Part shown: in pieces, positions 25,663 through 32,575 of the stretch
How the letters are laid out: each line of letters begins with the position of its first letter
Numbering within the stretch: position 1 is the first letter of the stretch
DNA from: Lactiplantibacillus mudanjiangensis
Lineage (GTDB): Bacteria > Bacillota > Bacilli > Lactobacillales > Lactobacillaceae
Assembly (NCBI RefSeq): GCF_005405385.1
Contig: NZ_BJDY01000003.1
Location: 62,001-126,000 of the forward strand
DNA length: 64,000 bases
Direction: 5' to 3'
Translations under genes and position numbers: made by a program
The notes under the pieces: generated by a model
The model's database searches: none
What the model was told of the DNA's origin: nothing
Seen by the model: only the letters and a program-made list of their open reading frames with translations

Positions 25663-26106
25663 GTCAGGCTAAGTTTGCCAACTACGCCAGCCAGTGATTC
25701 TGCCGGCTGTGGGGACCGATTCCAGCCAAAAATCGGGCTTCCACCTCGCTTTTAAGCCTAGCTAAAACCGCTAGTCTCAAAAGTCGTCCACATCGTAAGC
25801 CAGGAAAAATCGTCCGGACTAACGATGTTTTCACGGCCGGCGCCATCACTAGCTGGCTCCGGTTATATCGTGGAATTAATCAATCTAGTAACTATCATAA
25901 CCGAGAGCGAGCTCACATTGAGCCCAGCCGTGGGAATCTCTTAGCGATTTATCGCTTAGAGATTGGCGCTTTTGAAACGCGGTTTTAGCGGTTCAAAACG
26001 ACGGTTCAGACCGCTTTTTGGCTGGGCCGGTCCGACCACAGCGTTCCGGCTCAATGTGGGCGAACGGCAGGTGGCAAGTAAGCACCGATCTACTTTCGAT
26101 CTTTAG
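25655..26106 (-). repeat. Intergenic palindromic repeat, copy D (reverse orientation, both palindromes)
   Basis: Read on the minus strand it starts near CTAAAGATCGAAAG and runs through both complete palindromes. The far terminal repeat is missing: the homology begins at GCTTGAGTCAGGCTAA, inside the last codons of the P-type ATPase. The gene's TGA stop is part of the repeat. It separates the ATPase from the thioredoxin operon. An apparent upstream extension of the thioredoxin frame into this repeat is not real. Confidence 0.83.
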
Positions 26107-26121
26107 CAACAAACAAAATAG

Positions 26122-26150
26122 TTGCTTCTATATACCTATGGGGGTATATT
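26122..26150 (+). promoter_or_regulatory. Promoter with embedded CsoR/CstR-type operator
   Basis: TTGCTT (-35, 26122-26127), a 17-bp spacer and TATATT (-10, 26145-26150). The palindrome ATATACC-N6-GGTATAT (26130-26149) with its G run fills the spacer, as in operators of CsoR-family repressors. The second gene of the operon encodes such a repressor, so autoregulation is likely. Confidence 0.72.
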
Positions 26151-26200
26151 TAAAATATTGTTTGACTACTTATGATAAAAAACGTTGGAGGTTACTTATT

Positions 26201-26521
26201 ATGATTAAAGAAATTCACGATCAAGATTTTGCTGCTGAAACAGATACCGGGATTGCTGTTGTCGACTTTCGTGCCGACTGGTGCCCACCTTGTCGCATGA
26301 TGGACCCTATCCTAAAATCACTCTCAGAAGATCCTGCTTACAAAGATCAAGTCAACTTCGTTTCATTAAATGTTGATAATGATCAAGAGGTCGCCAGCCA
26401 ATTCCAAGTACAAGGTATTCCAACTTTCTTGATCAAGCGTGACGGTCAAGTTGTGAGCCACATGGTTGGTGCTCGGCCTAAAGGCGTCTTTGAAACTGAA
26501 CTCAAAAAGGCGTTAGACTAA
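26201..26521 (+). CDS. Thioredoxin-like protein with WCPPC active site
   Basis: 106 residues from the ATG at 26201 (GGAGG 9-10 bases upstream). The thioredoxin fold is clear: VVDFRADWCPPCRMMDPIL with Cys28 and Cys31, the cis-proline segment QGIPTFLI and the final GxRPKGVFETELKKAL. Pro in place of Gly in the active site (WCPPC rather than WCGPC) changes redox potential relative to housekeeping thioredoxin. Co-transcription with a CstR-like repressor suggests a role in reducing persulfides or disulfides. It overlaps the next gene by one base. Confidence 0.9.
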   Translation: MIKEIHDQDFAAETDTGIAVVDFRADWCPPCRMMDPILKSLSEDPAYKDQVNFVSLNVDNDQEVASQFQVQGIPTFLIKRDGQVVSHMVGARPKGVFETELKKALD

Positions 26522-26808
26522 TGACAGCCGCAAAAGCCTCCACAACCACCGATGAATATGTCACTAAAAAACAAATCACCACGCGTTTAAAACGTTCAGC
26601 AGGTCAATTAGATGGTGTCTTACGAATGATGGCTGAAGATCGGCCTTGTGAGGATGTCCTCGTCCAACTAGCCGCAGTTAAGTCTAGTGTCGATAAGGCG
26701 ATGAAGCTCGTCATTGCGCGTAATATCAGTGGCTGTGTTGATCAAATGTCGACTGACGATGTTGAGAACCTAGCCCACTCTTTAGATTTGCTTTTAAAAA
26801 CCAAATAA
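26521..26808 (+). CDS. CsoR/CstR family repressor (DUF156), CstR-like
   Basis: 95 residues. The all-helical DUF156 fold shows in TRLKRSAGQLDGVLRMMAED, then Cys43 (RPCEDVLVQL) and Cys72 (NISGC). In copper-sensing CsoR the residue four before the second cysteine is a His ligand; here it is Asn68, as in the persulfide sensor CstR. It should therefore sense reactive sulfur rather than copper. It is translated from an ATG overlapping the thioredoxin stop (TAATG) and likely represses its own operon through the palindrome at 26130-26149. Confidence 0.87.
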   Translation: MTAAKASTTTDEYVTKKQITTRLKRSAGQLDGVLRMMAEDRPCEDVLVQLAAVKSSVDKAMKLVIARNISGCVDQMSTDDVENLAHSLDLLLKTK

Positions 26809-26874
26809 CGAGACTAAAAAATCGAGTCGCTTATTCAAGTGGCTCGATTTTTTAATCTCGTTATTTATCCCAAT
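26803..26874. terminator. Long bidirectional terminator palindrome
   Basis: AAATAACGAGA pairs with TCTCGTTATTT, followed inward by AAAAAATCGAG with CTCGATTTTTT and a smaller inner stem. It contains the end of the cstR-like gene and the stop of the small minus-strand gene. Confidence 0.85.
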
Positions 26875-27055
26875 TACCTTTTTTCCAATCATCATGCGCC
26901 CAATCGTCCTTTTTCCAAGGATCATCTTCGGGATCTTGCAAATTAGATGGCCGTTTTTTCGCCTGTCGCATCAACACGGCGGTGGTGACGATGGTGACAA
27001 AAGCCGTAAATAAAATAAAGATAAAGGTCCACACGACGATATCACTAACTGGCAT
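26861..27055 (-). CDS. Small single-pass membrane protein with charged Trp-rich tail
   Basis: 64 residues. One membrane segment (about residues 7-29), then a cytoplasmic tail with the repeated pattern DPW-KKDDW-AHDDW-KKGNW, alternating acid, lysine and tryptophan. I do not recognise a family. A GGGGG site precedes the ATG. The stop codon is inside the shared terminator. The repeat-like tail could bind a partner or a membrane, but function is unknown. Confidence 0.65.
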   Translation of the reverse strand: MPVSDIVVWTFIFILFTAFVTIVTTAVLMRQAKKRPSNLQDPEDDPWKKDDWAHDDWKKGNWDK

Positions 27056-27235
27056 ACAACTACCCCCAATGTTAAGTTAGCGTTAGTATAGCGCAGCAGT
27101 TCTAAAAATGCCAGTTGGTCTCATCCTAAAAAGAGTGCGACAAAAGGCGGTTTGCTACCGAGCATAGTCTAGACAGTCAACTGATGGTGTGCTTTCAATC
27201 TTTTAGCGCACGTTTCGACTATAAATATTTGGCAC

Positions 27236-27267
27236 AAAAAACGGTTGGGTTTCATCCCAATCGTTTT
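27236..27267 (-). terminator. Intrinsic terminator of the chaperone/Dps-like operon
   Basis: AAAACGgTTGGG pairs with CCCAAtCGTTTT around a 6-nt loop, with an A run (T run on the minus strand) on its left, 17 bp after the stop of the Dps-like gene. Confidence 0.82.
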
Positions 27268-27283
27268 CGCTCAATGATCACCT

Positions 27284-27832
27284 TTAATCCTCATCGTCTT
27301 CTTCACCTAATCCAAAACGAGCCGTATGTCCTAAGAACGCTTGGAGTTGACGAATCTGCCGATTGTTACGACCACGATAGGCCACTAACCAAGCCGCTAA
27401 AGCCGGCCGATCTTCTTTTTCTGCCAATTTAATTGCACGATCAACGAATAAGTTTTCAGTATCAAAATCTTTAACCGTACCGGCCACTAAAGTCGCGGCA
27501 TCTTGATACTTAAAAGCGCCATTTTCTTCTAACATCGCATACTTCACTAATTCCGCCGTTGTGGACGATGGTTGTTGATCTTCATCTAATAATAAGTCGG
27601 CCAATTCTGAAAAATGTTGTGTATTCAGGTCAATTAGTTGGGTATAGATTGGCTGTAACGCCACGCTTTGTGGCCCCTTAACATACCATTTCACTTGGTT
27701 TAACTTGACGTATTCGACCATCAAATTTGATAAAATATGATTCGTCATCGCACCCGCAGTTGGCACATGATGATCAATATCACTTTGCTTTAACTCAGCT
27801 GCATATTGGTCTTCAATTGTTAATTCGCTCAT
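27284..27832 (-). CDS. Dps/ferritin-like protein with altered iron site
   Basis: 182 residues. The four-helix Dps pattern is recognisable: MTNHILSNLMVEYVKLNQVKWYVKGP, where the last part matches the WxVKGP segment of Dps. The following ferroxidase segment of Dps (LHxxFEELYxxxxxxxDxxAER) is not conserved: the region reads SVALQPIYTQLIDL and lacks the His, Asp and Glu ligands. It may have lost iron oxidation and act only as a structural or metal-binding protein. It lies 11 bp downstream of the metal-chaperone gene and is transcribed with it. AAGGGG precedes the ATG. Confidence 0.75.
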   Translation of the reverse strand: MSELTIEDQYAAELKQSDIDHHVPTAGAMTNHILSNLMVEYVKLNQVKWYVKGPQSVALQPIYTQLIDLNTQHFSELADLLLDEDQQPSSTTAELVKYAMLEENGAFKYQDAATLVAGTVKDFDTENLFVDRAIKLAEKEDRPALAAWLVAYRGRNNRQIRQLQAFLGHTARFGLGEEDDED

Positions 27833-27843
27833 CTTAACACCCC

Positions 27844-28065
27844 TTATTTGACTTTGACGCTTTCAACGTCATATCCTAATCCAGTAACAACTTGGGACAA
27901 TTGATCGGCACTTGTCGTGGTCTCATCAAAACTTGCTTTCACTTTGCTGGCATTAAACAAAACCTTGACCGTTTCAACGCCTGGTTGCTTAGCGACTGCT
28001 TTTTCAATTTTCGTCATGCATGAGGGACAGGTTAGCGTCCCTAATTGTAAGATTGCTTTACTCAT
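27844..28065 (-). CDS. Heavy-metal-associated domain protein (CopZ-like metallochaperone)
   Basis: 73 residues forming a single HMA ferredoxin-like domain with the metal-binding Cys-x-x-Cys in LTCPSCMTKIEKAV (Cys13 and Cys16) and the GVETVKVLFNASKV strand. The motif lacks the usual Met before the first Cys. It could carry the metal exported by the P-type ATPase, which has no HMA domain of its own. GGAGG precedes the ATG. It is the first gene of the chaperone/Dps operon, downstream of an FNR-type box. Confidence 0.88.
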   Translation of the reverse strand: MSKAILQLGTLTCPSCMTKIEKAVAKQPGVETVKVLFNASKVKASFDETTTSADQLSQVVTGLGYDVESVKVK

Positions 28066-28124
28066 CTTGAATAACCTCCATCACTCATTTGATGGTTCTA
28101 GCATACCGGCAATTCTCGTTTCAA

Positions 28125-28144
28125 AACTTGATCGCCATCAAGAA
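28125..28144. promoter_or_regulatory. FNR/FLP-type box upstream of the chaperone/Dps operon
   Basis: TTGAT-N4-ATCAA (core 28128-28141), nearly identical to the box before the P-type ATPase, even in the GCC of its centre. On the minus strand TATGCT (28100-28105) is a good -10, which puts the box centre at about -41. The flp gene is divergent on the other side. Confidence 0.75.
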
Positions 28145-28224
28145 AAGTCATCTTTTTTTGTTGTATGCTTAATTTAATCAAAAATCTGTTATCGTTATGG
28201 TGAACTTCAAAGGAGGAAATTGTC

Positions 28225-28899
28225 ATGTCGAACCACGCCACACATGAATGTGTACAGCTTGTCCCTATCTTTCAAGCCTTAGCGGACGAGCAACTAGATA
28301 CGATTGAATCAATCGTGCAGCATCGTCATTACCAAGCTGGCGAAACCTTGTTCAGCGCAACTGACGATCTGGATAGTCTCATGATTGTTGCTAACGGTCA
28401 AGTCAAGGTCTATCAACTTGCCGCCAACGGTCGTGAACAGTTGCTTTACTTACTCCAAACTGGGGACATCGATGGTGAGGCCGCTTTATTTGAAAATCAG
28501 CAGCGAACTTCTTATGGTGAAGCACTCGTTCCAACTGACATTTGTCGGATTCGGCGCCAAGACTTTCAACAATTGATGCAATCTTACCCGAGCATCAGCA
28601 TCAATGTCTTGAATGTTTTTGGTAAACGCCTCGCTCAGTTAGAAAAGCAAACGACCAGAACTGCCACTGAATCCGTCGAAGCCCGGTTAGCAACGTACTT
28701 AACCGAGACGGCCGCTAGTTTAAAAGTCTCAACTTTCAAATTACCCTTAAAGAAAAAAGACTTGGCGACCTTTTTAGGCACGACACCCGAAACCATCAGT
28801 CGCAAACTCACTCGTTTTGAACAGCAAGGCTTTATTACCCAAAAACCTGGCAAATTGATTCAAATTAATGATGCTGATCAACTCTTATTAGTTGACTAA
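28225..28899 (+). CDS. flp: FNR-like protein (FLP), Crp/Fnr family redox regulator
   Basis: 224 residues. A cyclic-nucleotide-binding-like sensor fold (about residues 15-130) is joined by a long helix to a winged helix. The recognition helix reads TPETISRKL: the Glu, Ser and Arg of the ExxSR motif are those with which FNR reads TTGAT. Cys9 (in HECVQLVPIF) and Cys107 (in DICRI) sit where FLP of Lactobacillus casei forms a redox disulfide; there is no iron-sulfur cysteine cluster. Two matching boxes nearby mark the P-type ATPase and chaperone/Dps operons as targets. The TAA stop lies in the terminus of repeat copy E. Confidence 0.9.
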   Translation: MSNHATHECVQLVPIFQALADEQLDTIESIVQHRHYQAGETLFSATDDLDSLMIVANGQVKVYQLAANGREQLLYLLQTGDIDGEAALFENQQRTSYGEALVPTDICRIRRQDFQQLMQSYPSISINVLNVFGKRLAQLEKQTTRTATESVEARLATYLTETAASLKVSTFKLPLKKKDLATFLGTTPETISRKLTRFEQQGFITQKPGKLIQINDADQLLLVD

Positions 28900-29440
28900 A
28901 GGTTGAAAGCTAGGTTTTAGCAATAATCGTTGACATGATAAGTATTCATCGGTCAAAACTAGTCATACTTGCCACCTACCGTTCGCCCACATTGAGCCGG
29001 AACGCTGTGGGCGGACCGGTTCAGCCAAAAAGCGGTCTGAACCGTCGTTTTGAACCACCAACCCCGTGTTTCAAAAGCACCAGACTCTAAGCGATAAATC
29101 GCTAAGAGCTTCCCACGGCTGGGCTCAATGTGTGCTCACTCTCGGTTATGATGGTGATTACGAAATTGATTGGTAGTCGCAATACAACCGGAGCCAGCCA
29201 GTGATGGCGCCGGCCGTGAAAATATCGTTAGTCCGGGTGGCTTTCCCGGGCTTACGATGTGGACGACTTTTGAGACTAGCGATTTTATCTAGGCTCAAAA
29301 GCGAGGTGGCAGCCCGCACTTTGGCTGGAACCGGTCCCCACAGCCGGCAGAATCGCTGGCTGGCGTAGGTGACAAATTTAATCCAACTTAAGTCAATGTT
29401 GGTAAGGCTTCGACCAATACATTTAACTTTCAACCTTTAG
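28896..29440 (+). repeat. Intergenic palindromic repeat, copy E (complete, best copy)
   Basis: 545 bp from CTAAAGGTTGAAAGC to CTTTCAACCTTTAG. A perfect 8-bp duplication TTAGTTGA flanks it (28888-28895 and 29441-29448). Palindrome 1 pairs CACATTGAGCC with GGCTCAATGTG and contains the hairpins GGTTCAG/CTGAACC and AGCGAT/ATCGCT. Palindrome 2 pairs GCCAGCCAGTGAT with ATCGCTGGCTGGC and contains ATCGTTAGTCC/GGACTTTACGAT-type and CTTTTGAG/CTCAAAAG hairpins. Removing the element restores flp ending in GTT GAA TAA. Confidence 0.92.
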
Positions 29441-29450
29441 TTAGTTGAAT

Positions 29451-29505
29451 AAAAAAGCAATCGGCCCGATAGCCATGACGAATACGCCGTGGCTATCGGG
29501 CCGAT
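29451..29505 (-). terminator. Terminator of the candidate small RNA
   Basis: A perfect 16-bp stem (29460-29475 with 29490-29505, arm ATCGGCCCGATAGCCA) with a 14-nt loop. Six A residues at 29451-29456 give the T tract on the minus strand. On the plus strand no T tract follows. Confidence 0.8.
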
Positions 29506-29620
29506 CAGTGTTATATAAGCTTATGCCTGCCTAGGCGTTTCCCGCACCCCCGGTCACACATATCGCTTGGATCTACCTTACGAAAAATAACTGCCCACGT
29601 CAAACGACATCCCGAAAATA
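29451..29620 (-). ncRNA. Candidate small RNA gene (identity unknown)
   Basis: A strong minus-strand terminator at 29451-29505 has no protein gene upstream of it: the 330 bp between it and pepO hold no credible minus-strand frame. A TACAAT -10 candidate at 29627-29632 would give a transcript of about 170 nt with the terminator hairpin at its 3' end. The body contains a GC-rich segment with GTGCGGGAAACGCCTAGGC. I could not match it to 6S, tmRNA, SRP or RNase P by eye; 6S RNA is one option because of its size. Confidence 0.4.
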
Positions 29621-29847
29621 GTTCACATTGTAAATAAATGTTACAGGAATGCACGAGATACCCGTTACAATTGTGACAAGCCTGAACTCCACCACTTTAA
29701 GAACCATTGGTTAACCACCTCAGGCTAGATTAATATTCCGTTAAGGCTAAGTTACAAGCGATTTTCTGACGACAAGATTTGCGCAACTCACGATCATCTA
29801 AGGTATAATTAGGATTGAATTAGAAAATTTATTGAGGAGTGGATTTA
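29621..29847. other. Non-coding region upstream of pepO
   Basis: No protein gene is supported. GTATAATTAGG near 29802-29812 holds a TATAAT -10 that probably serves pepO, and the TACAAT candidate for the small RNA is at the left end. Confidence 0.5.
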
Positions 29848-31764
29848 ATGGCAACAATCAGTCAAACCGCAGTAAAACAAGACTTATATGACGCCGTCAA
29901 TGGCAACTGGCTCAAGACCGCCGAAATTCCTGACGATCATGCCTCAACCGGGGGCTTCATGGACCTCGTTGACGCGATTGAAAAGACGTTAATGCATGAT
30001 TTTGACGCCATGGCTGCTGGTGAGGTAACTCCCGACAACCCACAATTAGCTGAATTCATTAAATTTTATCAATTAGCCAAAGACTTTAAACAACGCGATG
30101 CAGATGGTGCCAAACCACTTCAACCTTGCTTGAAGCAAATCGACAGTTTGAGTGATCTAGCCGACTTACAGCATCGGATGCCAGACTGGATCTATGATGG
30201 GTTACCATTACCATTCAGTTTAGATGTTGACGCCGATATGAAGAACACCAAGGTCAACACCTTATTTGTCCAAGCACCGGGCACGATTTTACCAGATAAG
30301 ACTTACTACGATGAAGGTAATCAACAAGGACCCAAACTCCTCGCTGTTTATGCCCAAATGATGACCAAATTGCTACAAAAAGTCGGCTATGATGATATCT
30401 CCGCTCAAAAAATTGTTGATGATACGTTAGCCTTTGACCGTTTGATTGTGCCTTGGGTTAAAAGTGCCGAAGAAGCCGCTGACTACAGTAAAATGTATAA
30501 TCCACGAGCTTTCAAAGACTTTGCCAATAACAGTCGCTACCTCGACTTAGCAGCGATTACGTATGCCGTTATTGATGGCAATCCAGATAAGGTGATCTTA
30601 CCGGAACCAGCCTACTTTGATCATTTCAACGAGGTCGTTAATCCCGACAACTTCAACTTAATGAAGAACTGGATGAAAGCCAAACTTGTTCAACGGTTAA
30701 GTGGCTACCTGAGTGATGACTTGCGGACGCTTAGCACGACCTATTCACGGACACTTTCTGGTCAAAAAACACCCCGTAACCAAGCTAAGAGCGCCTATTA
30801 CTTAGCCACCGGCACTTTCGATCAAGTCGTGGGCTTATACTACGGCCACAAATACTTCGGTGAAGCGGCTAAAGCTGATGTGCATCAAATGGTCGAAAAA
30901 ATGATCGGTGTTTATAAGAAGCGACTCAAAGCCAACACCTGGTTAAGCGCCGATACTCGGGCTAAAGCCATTACAAAGTTAGATAATTTGGGTATTCAAG
31001 TCGGCTATCCTGACAAATTGGAAACCATCTATACTAAGTTTAAGACCCATACCGCTGAAGAAGGTGGCAATCTTCTCAGCAATGCCTTACACTTTGGCCG
31101 AGTTGCCCGCAAAGATATGTTTGCCAAATGGGGGCAGCCAACTGATCGTACTCGTTGGGAAATGAGTGCAAATACCGTCAATGCTTATTATCATCCATTC
31201 ATGAACATCATTGTTTTCCCAGCAGCGATCTTGCAGGCACCATTCTACAGTCTGGACCAATCATCCAGCGCTAATTATGGTGGTATTGGGGCCGTGATTG
31301 CCCATGAAATTTCACATGCCTTTGATAACAATGGGGCCTTGTTTGATGAATTCGGGAACTTAAACAATTGGTGGACGGATGACGATTCGGCTCATTTCAA
31401 AGAACTTGCTAAAGCCATGATTACTGAATTCGATGGTTTGGACTTTGCTGGTGCTAAAGTTAACGGAACCCTGACCGTCTCTGAAAATATCGCGGATGCT
31501 GGTGGGCTGAGCTGTGCCGAAGAAGCTGCTAAAAGCGAAACCGACGTTGACTTACACGCCTTTTTCACCAACTGGGCGATGATCTGGCGGATGAAAGCTA
31601 CCAAACAATACATGCAACTCCTATTATCCATTGACGTTCATGCACCGGCTAAACTCCGGGCCAACGTTCAACCAAAGAACCTCGATGATTTTTACACCAC
31701 ATTTGACATTCAACCAACCGATCCAATGTATCTTGCACCTGATCAACGTGTCAAAATCTGGTAG
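29848..31764 (+). CDS. pepO: M13 family zinc endopeptidase (PepO)
   Basis: 638 residues from the ATG at 29848 (GAGGAG 8 bases upstream). The neprilysin-like layout is intact: N-terminal M13 domain, then the zinc site HEISH (His486, Glu487, His490) and ENIADAGG with the third ligand Glu, and a C-terminal DQRVKIW close to the W-terminated ends of the family. It cleaves short and mid-size peptides in the cytoplasm during peptide utilisation; no signal sequence is present. It is a single gene with a terminator at 31776. Confidence 0.95.
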   Translation: MATISQTAVKQDLYDAVNGNWLKTAEIPDDHASTGGFMDLVDAIEKTLMHDFDAMAAGEVTPDNPQLAEFIKFYQLAKDFKQRDADGAKPLQPCLKQIDSLSDLADLQHRMPDWIYDGLPLPFSLDVDADMKNTKVNTLFVQAPGTILPDKTYYDEGNQQGPKLLAVYAQMMTKLLQKVGYDDISAQKIVDDTLAFDRLIVPWVKSAEEAADYSKMYNPRAFKDFANNSRYLDLAAITYAVIDGNPDKVILPEPAYFDHFNEVVNPDNFNLMKNWMKAKLVQRLSGYLSDDLRTLSTTYSRTLSGQKTPRNQAKSAYYLATGTFDQVVGLYYGHKYFGEAAKADVHQMVEKMIGVYKKRLKANTWLSADTRAKAITKLDNLGIQVGYPDKLETIYTKFKTHTAEEGGNLLSNALHFGRVARKDMFAKWGQPTDRTRWEMSANTVNAYYHPFMNIIVFPAAILQAPFYSLDQSSSANYGGIGAVIAHEISHAFDNNGALFDEFGNLNNWWTDDDSAHFKELAKAMITEFDGLDFAGAKVNGTLTVSENIADAGGLSCAEEAAKSETDVDLHAFFTNWAMIWRMKATKQYMQLLLSIDVHAPAKLRANVQPKNLDDFYTTFDIQPTDPMYLAPDQRVKIW

Positions 31765-31775
31765 TTCAATGCTGT

Positions 31776-31807
31776 TAAAAGTGTCGGGCATAGGCTCGGC
31801 ACTTTTA
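31776..31807 (+). terminator. Intrinsic terminator of pepO
   Basis: TAAAAGTG pairs with CACTTTTA with a partly paired inner stem, 12 bp after the stop and just before the ribosome site of the next gene. Confidence 0.7.
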
Positions 31808-31826
31808 GTTTAGAAAGGAGTCACTC

Positions 31827-32303
31827 ATGGCCAAATTCGAAAAATATCATCCGATTTTGACGCCACACTACACGTTAGATTGGTTAACCCAAAGCCGTAT
31901 GAATGCAATTTTAGCTTTTGATCAACTAACTGATCCAACCGCAACGCTATTGACGACTGCCGATGCGGTTAACCAAATCATGCGTGATATTTTCCATGAT
32001 CAAAAGCTTGTCTGGGGGATCACTGATCGTCAAAATGACCAATTCATCGGCCAGGCCGGCTTTGATCATTTGGATAGTAGCCCTGATCAAGCGACACTAA
32101 AGGTTCGGTTAATTCCAAGTGCGCACACCGCCCCAGTCTTGACTGAACTCTATCCACGACTAACTGACTTTGCGACTGACGAACTTAAGCGACCACACCT
32201 GAGCATCACTTTGACCGCTACTGATCAAATCAGTGTCCCAATTTTAACGGCCTTAGGTTATCGAATTGATCCCACTATGCCAACGCACTTCAGCTTACAA
32301 TAA
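31827..32303 (+). CDS. GNAT family N-acetyltransferase
   Basis: 158 residues. The central strand WGITDRQNDQFIGQAGFDHL and the late ALGYR segment are typical of GNAT acetyltransferases, particularly the RimJ/RimL-like type that acetylates protein N-termini or small amines. The acetyl-CoA loop is not sharply conserved, so the substrate and even the activity are uncertain. AAAGGAG lies 7-8 bases before the ATG. It follows pepO but is separated by a terminator. Confidence 0.75.
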   Translation: MAKFEKYHPILTPHYTLDWLTQSRMNAILAFDQLTDPTATLLTTADAVNQIMRDIFHDQKLVWGITDRQNDQFIGQAGFDHLDSSPDQATLKVRLIPSAHTAPVLTELYPRLTDFATDELKRPHLSITLTATDQISVPILTALGYRIDPTMPTHFSLQ

Positions 32304-32311
32304 GTTACCAA

Positions 32312-32346
32312 AACGCCGACTCAAGGATTGAGTCGGCGTTTTTTTA
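32312..32346 (+). terminator. Intrinsic terminator of the GNAT gene
   Basis: A perfect 13-bp stem (arm AACGCCGACTCAA) with a 3-nt loop, followed by eight T residues. Confidence 0.9.
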
Positions 32347-32473
32347 TTAACATGATTAATCTCTCTTAGCCCTAGGGACAAAGCAGATTGACGCTCATTC
32401 ATTCAATTACATCAAGCTGTAATTTAGTTATCACTTGATTAATCAAAGATGTTAACTTTTTACGGGTTTTTGG

Positions 32474-32501
32474 TTGCGTTTTCTTTTTAATTTAGTACAA
32501 T
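32474..32501 (+). promoter_or_regulatory. Promoter of nox
   Basis: TTGCGT (32474-32479) and TACAAT (32496-32501) with a 16-bp spacer, and a perfect 10-bp palindrome TTGTTAACAA (32506-32515) at the expected start point. Confidence 0.6.
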
Positions 32502-32537
32502 GTAGTTGTTAACAAGTTTTTATAAATTCGAGCCAGT

Positions 32538-32553
32538 TTGTGAAATATCACAC
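32538..32553. promoter_or_regulatory. Palindromic operator candidate in the nox leader
   Basis: TGTGA-N4-TCACA lies between the expected start point and the ribosome site. It resembles a Rex operator half-site pair (TTGTGA...TCACAA) but with 4 rather than 6 central bases, so the regulator is uncertain. Its downstream position fits repression. Confidence 0.4.
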
Positions 32554-32575
32554 ATTAACTAAGGAGTGTCCATCT

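Noticed and set aside
26018-26200. N-terminal extension of the thioredoxin reading frame
   Set aside because: The extra 61 codons run through repeat D and the promoter/operator. The proper ATG with a ribosome site is at 26201.
29158-29433. 91-codon open frame in repeat copy E, and similar frames in other copies
   Set aside because: The frames follow the palindromes, lack ribosome sites and are broken or shifted between copies. No protein-coding conservation is seen.
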